Below are positions 8,233 to 16,337 of a DNA stretch of 35,674 nucleotides, piece after piece. Source of the DNA: Oscillospiraceae bacterium (lineage in GTDB: Bacteria > Bacillota > Clostridia > Oscillospirales > Oscillospiraceae); NCBI GenBank assembly GCA_017439805.1, contig JAFSIK010000042.1:1-35674 (forward strand), written 5' to 3'. Position 1 is the stretch's first letter, and every line of letters starts with the position of its first letter. Both the position numbers and the translations under genes were made by a program. The notes beneath the pieces are model-generated. The model ran no database searches, had not been told where the DNA came from, and saw only the letters and a list, made by a program, of their open reading frames with translations.

Positions 8233-8278
8233 TGCATTTAATTTTCAAAATCCCATACATTTTTATATTTTCTTCACA

Positions 8279-8289
8279 TTTAGGTGTTT
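8279..8289. promoter_or_regulatory. inverted repeat half-site 2, overlapping the degV -35
   Basis: TTTAGGTGTTT is the exact reverse complement of half-site 1. Its last bases form part of the degV -35 hexamer, so a bound protein would be placed to repress degV. Confidence 0.55.
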
Positions 8290-8315
8290 ACACGTTTCAT
8301 CTTGTGTGGTATATT
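8287..8315 (+). promoter_or_regulatory. promoter for degV
   Basis: TTTACA (8287-8292), 17-nt spacer, TATATT (8310-8315), giving a leader of about 30 nt before the ATG at 8351. Confidence 0.75.
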
Positions 8316-8350
8316 ATATTTGCGGAAAGAGAAAGAGGCATAACGTAATT

Positions 8351-9196
8351 ATGAGTATTAAGATAGTAACCGACAGCACCAGCAGTCTTTCCCCCGAAAT
8401 CGCCAGCCGTTTCGGAATCGAAGTTATTCCCATGGTTGTTGTCGCCGGTACTGAGCAGTACAAGGACGGTATTGAGATAAATCCCCCCGATGTTTTCGAA
8501 TATTTTGAAAAGACCGGTGAACTGTGCTCCACCACTGCCATCAACTACGCCACCTACGTGGACATCTTCACTCCCCTGGCCGCCGAAAATGACGCCGTCA
8601 TTTATATCAGTCTGGGTTCCGGCTTCTCTGTTTGCTATCAAAATGCCGTCAACGCTTCTCAGGAGTTCAATAACGTTTATGTTATAGACTCTGAAAACCT
8701 CTCCTCCGGACAGGGCCTGCTTGTTATCGAGGCTGCCCAGATGGCAGCCGCCGGCGCCACTCTGGAGGAAATGCTGGAGAAGCTGCCTCAGGTAGCCAAG
8801 CGCGTGGAAGCCAGCTTTATCCTCAATCAGCTCAACTACATGGTAAAGGGCGGTCGTTGCTCCGCCGTTACCGCAATGGGCGCAAACCTTCTTCGCATAA
8901 AACCCAGCATTGCCGTTAAGGACGGCAAAATGGGCGTTGACAAGAAGTTCCGCGGAAAATATCACAAGGCTCTTGAAGAGTATGTTATTGACAGGCTTAA
9001 AGACCGCACCGACATCCGCCGTGATAAGATATTCCTTACTTACAGCTCTGCCGACGAGGAGGCTGTCTCCATTGCACGCAGGTGCATTGAGCAGTACGGT
9101 CCCTTTGATGAGGTCTTTGAAAACACTTCCGGCTGCACAGTTGCCTGTCACTGTGGCCCCAACACCCTGGGCGTACTGTTCATTCGCAACGAGTAA
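8351..9196 (+). CDS. DegV family fatty-acid-binding protein
   Basis: 281 residues from the ATG at 8351, which has AAAGAGG upstream. An in-frame start at 8306 would lie inside the promoter and is rejected. It has the DegV hallmarks: KIVTDSTSSL at the N-terminus, SLGSGFSVCYQNA (lipid headgroup loop), DSENLSSGQGLLV, and GRCSAVTA followed by LRIKPSIAVKDGKM. Length matches the family (about 280). DegV/FakB proteins bind a fatty acid and, where a FakA kinase exists, present it for acyl-phosphate formation. No fakA is visible here. It is followed 35 nt later by a co-directional SGNH hydrolase, which might supply or act on acyl groups (inference). Confidence 0.93.
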   Translation: MSIKIVTDSTSSLSPEIASRFGIEVIPMVVVAGTEQYKDGIEINPPDVFEYFEKTGELCSTTAINYATYVDIFTPLAAENDAVIYISLGSGFSVCYQNAVNASQEFNNVYVIDSENLSSGQGLLVIEAAQMAAAGATLEEMLEKLPQVAKRVEASFILNQLNYMVKGGRCSAVTAMGANLLRIKPSIAVKDGKMGVDKKFRGKYHKALEEYVIDRLKDRTDIRRDKIFLTYSSADEEAVSIARRCIEQYGPFDEVFENTSGCTVACHCGPNTLGVLFIRNE

Positions 9197-9231
9197 CCGT
9201 TTCGCCCTCTGCCCCACGCGGAGGTAACAAT

Positions 9232-9927
9232 TTGACAGAGAAAGTAAAAATCTTTATTTTTGGCGATTCCCTTATGAAGGCTACCACGCCTGACCCTTCC
9301 CAGAAACTCCGTTTCAACATCAAGTCCTTTCTGGACCGGCTGTGTCTGGAATTTCCTGTGGAGGTAAAAAACTGTTCTCATTTCGGCTGCACTACGGAAA
9401 AGGGTCTTGCCACCCTGAAAAAGCAGCTTGAAATGAGCGATTTTCGCGGCGCAAGAGTCCTGTTGGAGTACGGCGGCAACGATTGTGACTACGATTGGAC
9501 CCAGGTATCCGCGCGCCCCGACGAGGACCATTTAAACAATGTTCCTCTGCCAAATTTCGAGCAGCATCTGACCGAGATGGTGCAGCTGATACGCGGCGCG
9601 GGAGCAAAGCCTGTTATGATGACCCTCCCCCCTATCAGCGCCGACAATTATTTTGAGCGCATAGTGGAAAAGGGCAACGTAAGGGAAAACGTTTTGCAAT
9701 GGCTTGGTGACAAACAGGAAATTTACCGCCAGCACGAAATGTACTCAAACACAGTTGCAAGACTGGCGGGAAAGCTGGACGTGCAGCTTATCGATGTGCG
9801 CTCCCCCTTCCTGCTGAGAAGAGATTTTACTTCTCTTGTATCCAACGACGGTATCCACCCCACGCTGAAAGGTTACGAGCTTATATACAGCACCATCGCA
9901 AACCATATGAAAACCGTATTTGCATAA
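9232..9927 (+). CDS. SGNH/GDSL-type hydrolase
   Basis: 231 residues beginning with a TTG codon. This start is set by a GGAGG at 9220-9224, 7 nt upstream. The SGNH blocks are visible: GDSL with Ser13, GGND at 81-84, and the catalytic pair in NDGIHP (D206, H209). This family contains esterases, lipases and carbohydrate deacetylases acting on many acyl esters, and the substrate cannot be predicted. There is no signal peptide, so it is probably cytosolic. It is likely co-transcribed with degV and ends at a strong terminator. Confidence 0.88.
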   Translation: MTEKVKIFIFGDSLMKATTPDPSQKLRFNIKSFLDRLCLEFPVEVKNCSHFGCTTEKGLATLKKQLEMSDFRGARVLLEYGGNDCDYDWTQVSARPDEDHLNNVPLPNFEQHLTEMVQLIRGAGAKPVMMTLPPISADNYFERIVEKGNVRENVLQWLGDKQEIYRQHEMYSNTVARLAGKLDVQLIDVRSPFLLRRDFTSLVSNDGIHPTLKGYELIYSTIANHMKTVFA

Positions 9928-9929
9928 AA

Positions 9930-9953
9930 AATCCCCCGGAAATCCGGGGGATT
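9930..9953. terminator. bidirectional intrinsic terminator
   Basis: A 10-bp GC-rich stem (AATCCCCCGG / CCGGGGGATT) with a 4-nt loop has T-rich sequence on both sides. It can end the degV-SGNH transcript on the plus strand and trpB2 on the minus strand. Confidence 0.9.
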
Positions 9954-9958
9954 TTGTT

Positions 9959-11326
9959 TTATACCTTCGGAAGTTTTTCAAGGCTTGCCTCAAGCTCTTT
10001 ATCCGTAGGGATAAAGTCTGTCATCTGACCGTTGTGGAATTTTTCATAGGCATACATATCAAAATATCCGGTGCCTGTAAGGCCGAAAACTATGGTTTTT
10101 TCTTCACCGGTCTCTTTACATTTGATAGCTTCGTCAATGGCCACTCTGATGGCGTGACTGCTTTCGGGTGCGGGCAGGATGCCCTCAACTCTGGCGAAAT
10201 ACTCCGCCGCCTCGAACACTTTGGTCTGTTCCACGGAGGTTGCCTCCATAAGTCCGTCGGCGTAAAGCTGGGAAACAACGCTGTTCATACCGTGATAGCG
10301 CAGACCGCCGGCGTGATTTGCCGAGGGGATAAAGCCGCTGCCAAGAGTATACATTTTTGCCAGAGGACACATCTTTCCCGTGTCGCAGAAATCGTAGGCG
10401 TATCTGCCCCGGGTAAGACTGGGACAGGAGGCCGGCTCAACGGCGATTATGCGGTAGTCTGCCTCACCCCGGAGCATCTGTCCCGCAAAGGGAGCAATCA
10501 AACCGCCCAGATTGCTGCCACCTCCGGCGCAGCCAATAATAATGTCGGCTTTCACGCCGTATTTGTCAAGAGCCGCCTTGGTTTCAAGGCCGATTACACT
10601 CTGGTGCAGGAGCACCTGATTGAGCACGCTGCCAAGAACATATCGGTATCCGGGGGTATTCACAGCCACTTCCACGGCTTCTGAAATCGCACAGCCAAGG
10701 CTGCCGCCGGTTCCGGGGTGCTCGGCAAGTATCCTGCGCCCTACCTCGGTTTCCGTTGAGGGCGAAGGGGTAACGGAGGCACCGTAAGTGCGCATTACCT
10801 CACGCCGGAAGGGTTTTTGCTCATAACTGACCTTTACCATAAACACCCTGCAGTCAAGGCCAAAGTAAGAGCAGGCCATGCTCAGCGCCGTGCCCCACTG
10901 ACCGGCACCGGTTTCGGTTGTGACGCCTCTGAGCCCCTGCTTTTTGGCGTAATAGGCCTGGGCGATTGCGGAATTGAGCTTGTGACTGCCGGAGGTATTG
11001 TTGCCCTCGAATTTGTAATAGATTTTGGCGGGAGTCTGTAGTTTTTCCTCCAGACAGTAGGCTCTTACCAGAGGCGCGGGGCGATACATTTTGTAAAAGC
11101 TGCGGATTTCTTCGGGAATTTCAAAAAACGCAGTACTGTCATCAAGTTCCTGCTGTACCAGTTCGGAACAGAACACCGCCTCAAGTTCCTGGGCTGTAAC
11201 AGGCTGCAGAGTGTCCGGATTGAGCAGCGGCGCAGGCTTGTTTTTCATGTCCGCACGGACGTTATACCATGCTTTGGGCATCTCGTGTTCTTCAAGGTAG
11301 ATTTTGTAGGGAATTTTGTTTTCCAT
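9959..11326 (-). CDS. trpB: tryptophan synthase beta chain, TrpB2 type
   Basis: 455 residues from the ATG at 11326, chosen for its AAAGGAG site. The frame is open upstream into the T-box leader, but that part is not coding. Length above 440 and the N-terminal extension identify the TrpB2 branch. The PLP lysine is K116 in SGSHKLNSA, the phosphate loop is AGGGSNLGG, and the substrate-binding ETGAGQWG is present. TrpB makes tryptophan from indole (or indole released by TrpA) and serine. No trpA or other trp genes adjoin it, so it may salvage free indole. A Trp-specific T-box controls it. A second, TrpB1-type gene at 29288-30506 is frameshifted, which would leave this as the working copy within the window. 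Confidence 0.95.
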   Translation of the reverse strand: MENKIPYKIYLEEHEMPKAWYNVRADMKNKPAPLLNPDTLQPVTAQELEAVFCSELVQQELDDSTAFFEIPEEIRSFYKMYRPAPLVRAYCLEEKLQTPAKIYYKFEGNNTSGSHKLNSAIAQAYYAKKQGLRGVTTETGAGQWGTALSMACSYFGLDCRVFMVKVSYEQKPFRREVMRTYGASVTPSPSTETEVGRRILAEHPGTGGSLGCAISEAVEVAVNTPGYRYVLGSVLNQVLLHQSVIGLETKAALDKYGVKADIIIGCAGGGSNLGGLIAPFAGQMLRGEADYRIIAVEPASCPSLTRGRYAYDFCDTGKMCPLAKMYTLGSGFIPSANHAGGLRYHGMNSVVSQLYADGLMEATSVEQTKVFEAAEYFARVEGILPAPESSHAIRVAIDEAIKCKETGEEKTIVFGLTGTGYFDMYAYEKFHNGQMTDFIPTDKELEASLEKLPKV

Positions 11327-11363
11327 GGTATTTGCTCCTTTCGCTTTTTCGCGCAGAGGCAAA

Positions 11364-11629
11364 TAAAAAAACTCCTGCCTCTGCAATAATTTTGCAGGGA
11401 CAAGAGCGAAAACTCCTGCGGTGCCACCCAGCTTGACACAATACGTGCCCACTCATGCGTACCAACATACGCCGGCCAAATAACGTCAGGCCATTACGTC
11501 TCCCCTACTCGGTCGCCCTTTCGGTTTGCCCTCCCAAGTCCATTCATCCCGGCTCACGTACCGCCTTTCCACCATCGGCAGCTCTCTATACCCTGAGTTT
11601 ATGGGACTACTTCTCTTGTTCAACGGTTT
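11364..11629 (-). ncRNA. T-box leader, tryptophan-specific (UGG specifier)
   Basis: Minus strand. Stem I has AAGTAGTCCC pairing with GGGA...ACTT around a loop reading GAA-TGG. TGG (11540-11542) is the Trp codon. It also has AGAGAG and GGTGGAAAGGCGG elements in the distal part, T-box GGGTGGCACCGCAG at 11416-11429, and a 14-bp terminator stem at 11372-11406 with a T-run at 11364-11371. Uncharged tRNA-Trp would allow read-through into trpB2. Confidence 0.95.
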
Positions 11630-11635
11630 GGGTGA

Positions 11636-11664
11636 AGTATAGCACCGCTTTTTTGCCATGTCAA
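11636..11664 (-). promoter_or_regulatory. promoter of the trpB2 T-box transcript
   Basis: Minus strand: TTGACA (11659-11664), 17-nt spacer, TATACT (11636-11641), close to consensus. Confidence 0.88.
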
Positions 11665-11691
11665 TAGATTTTATGTTACAGTTTTATAAAA

Positions 11692-11725
11692 AAGTGTCAC
11701 GGGAAAAGTTTTTCCCGTGACACTT
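11692..11725 (-). terminator. intrinsic terminator after the ABC exporter genes
   Basis: A long perfect stem (AAGTGTCACGGGAAAA / TTTTCCCGTGACACTT, loop about 2-3 nt) is followed on the minus strand by a T-run. It begins 5 nt beyond the permease stop and insulates trpB2 from the upstream operon. Confidence 0.9.
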
Positions 11726-11730
11726 GATAT

Positions 11731-13317
11731 TTACAGATTTTCAAATTTTTCCCCGCCGGTTTTCATCATCCGGCGTCTTGCAAAAAAGGCCGCGGCAGCA
11801 TAAATCACAGTAGCTATGATACAGACAACCCCGTCGGGCAGGCCGATTTTGCTCATGATAAAAAACAGAATGAACATTATGCCGATACTGACCCAGTCGA
11901 TAATCATTGACAGCAAAATTCCCGCACCCTGTTTTACGGCGGAAACTTCGTTTATCCAGTTAAGGTTGGGAAAATGCAGGTTCATCAGCAGGCCTTTGTA
12001 TGCGGAAAACAGGGCAAATGCCACCGGCATAAGTATTACAAAAGGTGCGGCAAGGCTGTGTATTTTCAGCAGCACAACCGCCACCACGGCACATATCGCA
12101 GCAGGGACGGCGCTGTAAACAAAATGAGCCTTTACCTTGGCGTTTAAAATCACTCCCGTTTCCACCGGCAGAGTGCGGGGTATCCACAGGCTTTTGCCCT
12201 CCAGAGATATTGAGGATGCCGATATCTGATTTATGGACAGCACCAGACACAGCAATCCCGCTACCATAAATCCCAAATTTCCACCTAAAACGGGATACAT
12301 CGAAAACATGCCGGTTATTGCATCGTTTTTCACTGCCATAATAACTATCAGCACCACGCAGCCGATGCTTCCAAGGCCTGCATTGAGCAGTATCATGGGA
12401 TTTGTGGAAAAACGGCGAAGTTCTTTTGTAAACAAAGCCTCTCGGGGACTTCTGGCCTTAATCTTGCCACCCTTGTATTTTTTCGTTTTGCTTCCCTTTT
12501 TCATCGTCAGGGCGCCAACATATGCCTTTGAAACCACAGCAACCACAATTGCAAACGGAATAGCTGTGCAAATGAGGAAAATCAGCGTACTGAGCCAGTT
12601 TCCCTCAGAAATGGCAAGGCCGAAATGATAAAAGGGGAAAAGCCAGGTTCTTGCCGTTTGTGCAAGGGTTTCAATGTTGCCCAGCATATTTTCCATTATG
12701 CGCTGGCCATTTATAATGAAATTGAAATACACAACCAGCACAACAACCGTCAGCACAACACGGAAAATGTTTTTCCGTTTGAACCGGCTGATGGCAAGAC
12801 CCACAAGAAATCCTATTACCGTTGAGACGGTCAGCGCCAGAAAGGGCACTGCCAAAGCACAGATTATAAAATTTACAATGCCGGCGCTGCGGCCAATACC
12901 CATCCATACAACGATTACCGGTATCATTATGGCAAGAGAAAGGACAAGGTTCATAACCAGCAGCATAAAAAGGCGGCTGGCAAGAATGTCCCTGGGTCTT
13001 ATGGGCATGGACAGCAGTGCGTCGTTGTCTCTGGAGTCAAAAAGCTGATTCCAGACAGAAAACACGCTGCCAATAAACGCCAGAAGAAAGGCCATAACTC
13101 CGCCTATGGAAAAGTAAAGCCAATCAAGCCCCGCTTCCCGCACCGGCATGAGCAGGCTGCGGAAAATCCCGGCGAACATACCGATAAACACAACGCCCAC
13201 GTAGATAAACAGCGCGGCAAAAACCAACATACGTCCGCTGGATATTCTGCCGTTTTTTCCCTTGCCGAACTGACTTATCCAGGCTTGGGCGCGGATTTTA
13301 AAAAGCTGAAGAAACAT
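11731..13317 (-). CDS. ABC transporter permease (ABC-2-like exporter)
   Basis: 528 residues with about 10-12 hydrophobic segments in two blocks, separated by a basic cytosolic stretch near 275-300 (KKGSKTKKYKGGKIKARSPR). The N-terminal part has SVWNQLFDSRDNDALLSMPI, a motif seen in large ABC-2-type permeases of Firmicutes next to a single ATPase. There is no substrate-binding protein gene, which fits an exporter. The substrate is unknown. Its start lies directly after the stop of the ATPase gene, and it ends at a strong terminator. This makes it the last gene of the minus-strand unit that includes the pyr genes if read-through occurs. Confidence 0.85.
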   Translation of the reverse strand: MFLQLFKIRAQAWISQFGKGKNGRISSGRMLVFAALFIYVGVVFIGMFAGIFRSLLMPVREAGLDWLYFSIGGVMAFLLAFIGSVFSVWNQLFDSRDNDALLSMPIRPRDILASRLFMLLVMNLVLSLAIMIPVIVVWMGIGRSAGIVNFIICALAVPFLALTVSTVIGFLVGLAISRFKRKNIFRVVLTVVVLVVYFNFIINGQRIMENMLGNIETLAQTARTWLFPFYHFGLAISEGNWLSTLIFLICTAIPFAIVVAVVSKAYVGALTMKKGSKTKKYKGGKIKARSPREALFTKELRRFSTNPMILLNAGLGSIGCVVLIVIMAVKNDAITGMFSMYPVLGGNLGFMVAGLLCLVLSINQISASSISLEGKSLWIPRTLPVETGVILNAKVKAHFVYSAVPAAICAVVAVVLLKIHSLAAPFVILMPVAFALFSAYKGLLMNLHFPNLNWINEVSAVKQGAGILLSMIIDWVSIGIMFILFFIMSKIGLPDGVVCIIATVIYAAAAFFARRRMMKTGGEKFENL

Positions 13318-14025
13318 TTACTTCTCCTCCAGCTCCAGAAATACCTGTTCCAGAGAGGCATCGCCCCGGACAGACTCCATTGTGCCCTCCACAACAAGCT
13401 GTCCCTTTCTGATGATGGCTACGTGGTCGCAGAGTTTTTCCGCCACATCAAGCACGTGAGTGGAGAAGAAAATCGCCGCTCCCTCATCGCACATACGGCG
13501 CATAAGTTCCTTTAGCATATGGGTGCTGACAGGGTCGAGGCCAACGAAGGGTTCGTCCATCAAAATCAGTTTGGGCGAGTGGATAAGAGCGGATATCAGA
13601 GCCAGTTTCTGCTTCATGCCGTGGGAATAACCGGCTATCTGACCGCCAAGATCGTCCTTCAGGGCAAACATTTCGGCGTATTTGTCGATTTTATACTGGC
13701 GCTCCGCCTTGTCAACCGCGAAAACGTCTGCAATAAAATTCAAATATTTTATGCCCGTCATAAATTCGTACATATCCGGGTTATCCGGAATGTAGGCAAG
13801 CTGTTTCTTACACGCCACAGGGTCAGTCTTGATGGAGGTGCAGTTTATAAGTATCTCGCCCTCATCAAAGCGCAGAATGCCGCAGGCCGACTTCAGCGTG
13901 GTGGTCTTGCCGGCACCGTTATGGCCAATAAATGCGCATATCTCACCCGGCTTTATATGCAGCGAAAGGTTATCAACAGCCTTTTTATCGCCGTAAGTTT
14001 TGGTCAGATTACGGATTTCAAGCAT
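13318..14025 (-). CDS. ABC transporter ATP-binding protein
   Basis: 235 residues. Walker A is GHNGAGKTTT near 34-43, the signature is the variant YSHGMKQKLAL, Walker B is LILMDEP, and the H-loop is FFSTHVLD. It is a stand-alone ATPase of the ABC-2 (CcmA-like) group that pairs with the permease encoded immediately downstream, with no gap between the two. An AGGAG site precedes the ATG. It begins 57 nt after the pyrE stop with no terminator visible, so it may be co-transcribed with the pyrimidine operon. There is no evidence that it transports pyrimidines. Confidence 0.93.
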   Translation of the reverse strand: MLEIRNLTKTYGDKKAVDNLSLHIKPGEICAFIGHNGAGKTTTLKSACGILRFDEGEILINCTSIKTDPVACKKQLAYIPDNPDMYEFMTGIKYLNFIADVFAVDKAERQYKIDKYAEMFALKDDLGGQIAGYSHGMKQKLALISALIHSPKLILMDEPFVGLDPVSTHMLKELMRRMCDEGAAIFFSTHVLDVAEKLCDHVAIIRKGQLVVEGTMESVRGDASLEQVFLELEEK

Positions 14026-14082
14026 AGTTTCTCCTCTTTTCTCTGCCCACTATTTTGCAAAGAATACGGTGGAAGGCCAGTT

Positions 14083-14715
14083 TTAACCTGCGATCCAGCT
14101 TTCGTCGGAGGGGTTGGCACGGAAAGCCAGCAGGCGCTCCTTATCTTCGGGCTTTATATACCCGGTTTCGGCAGCCACCTCAACAACAGCGTCGAAATCG
14201 GAAAGACTTACGTTTTCAACCTGGGCGGCGGCCATACGGTCAAGACCCTTTTTCATGCCGTAGGTAAATATGCTGGCAACACCCAGAACTTCGGCACCGG
14301 CCTGGCGCAGAACTTCAACCACTTCCAGCACGCTGCCGCCGGTGGATATAAGATCCTCGATGACAACAACCTTTGTGCCGGGTTCCATGCGGCCCTCGAT
14401 CTGATTCTTGCGTCCGTGATCCTTGGCGCCGGAACGCACATAGCCCATGGGCATGTTCAGTATCTGGGCGGTAATGGCGGCATGGGCGATGCCGGCAGTG
14501 GAGGTGCCCATAAGCATCTCGGCCTCGGGATAGTGAGTCTTTACGATCTCGGCAAGGCCGTTTTCAACGTCATTTCTTACCGCTACATCGGACAGAGTCA
14601 GACGGTTGTCACAGTAGATAGGGCTTTTGATGCCGCTGGCCCAGGTGAAGGGCTCGTCGGGGCGGAGGAATACCGCCTTTATGCTCAGCAGATCTTTTGC
14701 AATAATTTTCTTCAT
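14083..14715 (-). CDS. pyrE: orotate phosphoribosyltransferase
   Basis: 210 residues. The PRPP-binding motif VVVIEDLISTGGS lies near residues 103-115, and the orotate/PRPP segment GIKSPIYCDNR near 28-38. The enzyme joins orotate and PRPP to make OMP, the fifth step of UMP synthesis. It lies 12 nt after pyrF and is the last pyr gene of the operon. Confidence 0.96.
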   Translation of the reverse strand: MKKIIAKDLLSIKAVFLRPDEPFTWASGIKSPIYCDNRLTLSDVAVRNDVENGLAEIVKTHYPEAEMLMGTSTAGIAHAAITAQILNMPMGYVRSGAKDHGRKNQIEGRMEPGTKVVVIEDLISTGGSVLEVVEVLRQAGAEVLGVASIFTYGMKKGLDRMAAAQVENVSLSDFDAVVEVAAETGYIKPEDKERLLAFRANPSDESWIAG

Positions 14716-14727
14716 TTTCCTACTCCT

Positions 14728-15429
14728 TTATCTGTCGCAAAATTCGGCAACGCAGCGCTTGTAAGCAGCCACGGGGTCATCGGCGGCGGTGATGGGGCGG
14801 CCCACAACGATGAAGTCGGAGCCGAGAGCCTTTGCCTTTTCGGGGGTGGTTACACGTACCTGGTCTCCCACTTCCCCGCCGGCAAAGCGTATGCCGGGGG
14901 TAACGGTGAGGAACTTTTCGCCGCAGGCACTGTGCACCGCGGACGCCTCCAGAGGAGAGCAGACGACGCCGTCAAGGCCTGCCTCGCAGGCATTTTTGGC
15001 ATAGTGCATAACAACCTCATCAATAGGCCTGTCTATAAGAATATCCTCTGTCATGCGCTCCTGGCTGGTGGAGGTAAGCTGAGTAACGGCGATGAGCAGA
15101 GGACGGGTGCCGTCGGGTCGGGTCAGTCCCTCAATTGCGGCCTCCATCATTGCCTTGGTACCGGCAGCATGAACGTTTACCATGTCCACATCCAGACGGC
15201 TGAGCACGCTCATGGCCTTTCTTACGGTATTGGGAATATCGTGAAGTTTAAGATCCAGGAAAATCTTGTGGCCACGGGCCTTGATTTCGCGTACGATGGC
15301 AGGGCCGGCTCCGTAGAACAGCTCCATACCAATTTTGACAAACAGCTTCTCGCCGGAGAAGTTGTCAAGAAATGCCATTACTTCCGGAGTTCCGGAAAAG
15401 TCACAGGCGATAATTACGTCTTTTCCCAT
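14728..15429 (-). CDS. pyrF: orotidine 5'-phosphate decarboxylase
   Basis: 233 residues. The catalytic Lys-Asp-Lys-Asp region is clear as FLDLKLHDIPNTV near 60. The phosphate-binding end VVGRPITAADDP lies near 211. It decarboxylates OMP to UMP, the last step of the pathway. The ATG overlaps the pyrD stop by one base (TGATG), indicating coupled translation. Confidence 0.97.
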   Translation of the reverse strand: MGKDVIIACDFSGTPEVMAFLDNFSGEKLFVKIGMELFYGAGPAIVREIKARGHKIFLDLKLHDIPNTVRKAMSVLSRLDVDMVNVHAAGTKAMMEAAIEGLTRPDGTRPLLIAVTQLTSTSQERMTEDILIDRPIDEVVMHYAKNACEAGLDGVVCSPLEASAVHSACGEKFLTVTPGIRFAGGEVGDQVRVTTPEKAKALGSDFIVVGRPITAADDPVAAYKRCVAEFCDR

Positions 15430-16337
15430 CAGTGAGCGCCTCCTGTAATTTTACTCAGATCGGTGATATTGTATTTTTCCATGGCTTTGGGCAGATTTGC
15501 AATAATGTCCCGGCAGGCGCATGGGTCTTTAAGGTTTGCCGCGCCAACCTGAACAGCGGTGGCTCCCGCCAGCATAAGTTCAATAACGTCCTCAGCGCTT
15601 GATACGCCGCCCATACCGATGATGGGGATTTTAACTGCGTTGTAGACCTGATACACCATTCTCACCGCCACAGGGAATACCGCCGGGCCGGACAGGCCGC
15701 CGGTGACATTGCCCAGCAGGGGCTTTTTGGTTTTAAGGTCTATACGCATGGCAAGCAGGGTGTTTATAAGGCTGACACCGTCGGCGCCTCCGTCCTCGCA
15801 GGCCTTGGCGATGGAAGCAATATCGGTAACGTTGGGGGTAAGTTTGATAATAACAGGCTTTTTGCACACGGCCTTTACCGCTTTGGTTATCTCCAGCGCG
15901 GAAGAGGCTTCCGTACCAAAGCTCATGCCGCCGGCGTGAACGTTGGGACAGCTGATATTAACCTCGATAAGGTCAACGTTTTCATCTGCATCCGCCAGAG
16001 CGCAGCTCTTTACATACTCCTCTTTGGAAAAGCCGCTGATGTTTGCAATAATTGGCTGGGAATATACCTTGCGCAGCTCCGGCAGCTCATGAGCCAGAAC
16101 CGCCTCAATGCCGGGGTTCTGCAGGCCAACAGCGTTTAAAAGTCCGGAGGGTGCCTCCGCAATGCGGGGCTGGATATTTCCGAAACGCTCTTTTTCGGTG
16201 GTTCCCTTTACAGAGATGGCGCCAAGGCAGTTGATGTCATACCACTGGGTAAATTCGTAGCCGAAACCGAAGGTACCGCTGGCGGGGATAACGGGGTTTT
16301 GAAGCTCCACGCCGCAGAGATTTACTTTCGTATTCAC
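15429..16337 (-). CDS. pyrD: dihydroorotate dehydrogenase, class 1B catalytic subunit
   Basis: 302 residues with an FMN-binding barrel. The N-terminal NPVIPASGTFGFGYE, the active-site loop VNISCPNVHAGG (with the catalytic Cys of class 1 enzymes), and GGVSSAEDVIELMLAGATAVQVG are visible. It oxidises dihydroorotate to orotate and hands electrons to PyrK, ending at NAD+. The immediately upstream pyrK overlaps it by 4 bp (ATGA), which fits the 1B (PyrDB-PyrK) heterotetramer. Confidence 0.97.
   Translation of the reverse strand: MNTKVNLCGVELQNPVIPASGTFGFGYEFTQWYDINCLGAISVKGTTEKERFGNIQPRIAEAPSGLLNAVGLQNPGIEAVLAHELPELRKVYSQPIIANISGFSKEEYVKSCALADADENVDLIEVNISCPNVHAGGMSFGTEASSALEITKAVKAVCKKPVIIKLTPNVTDIASIAKACEDGGADGVSLINTLLAMRIDLKTKKPLLGNVTGGLSGPAVFPVAVRMVYQVYNAVKIPIIGMGGVSSAEDVIELMLAGATAVQVGAANLKDPCACRDIIANLPKAMEKYNITDLSKITGGAH

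Noticed and set aside
11327-11452. N-terminal extension of trpB2 by 42 codons
   Set aside because: The extension would run through the T-box terminator and antiterminator. The ATG at 11326 has an AAAGGAG site and fits the family start.
13519-15435. 638-codon plus-strand ORF opposite the ABC ATPase, pyrE and pyrF
   Set aside because: It is the reverse-strand shadow of three well-recognised genes, with no family motif or start signal.
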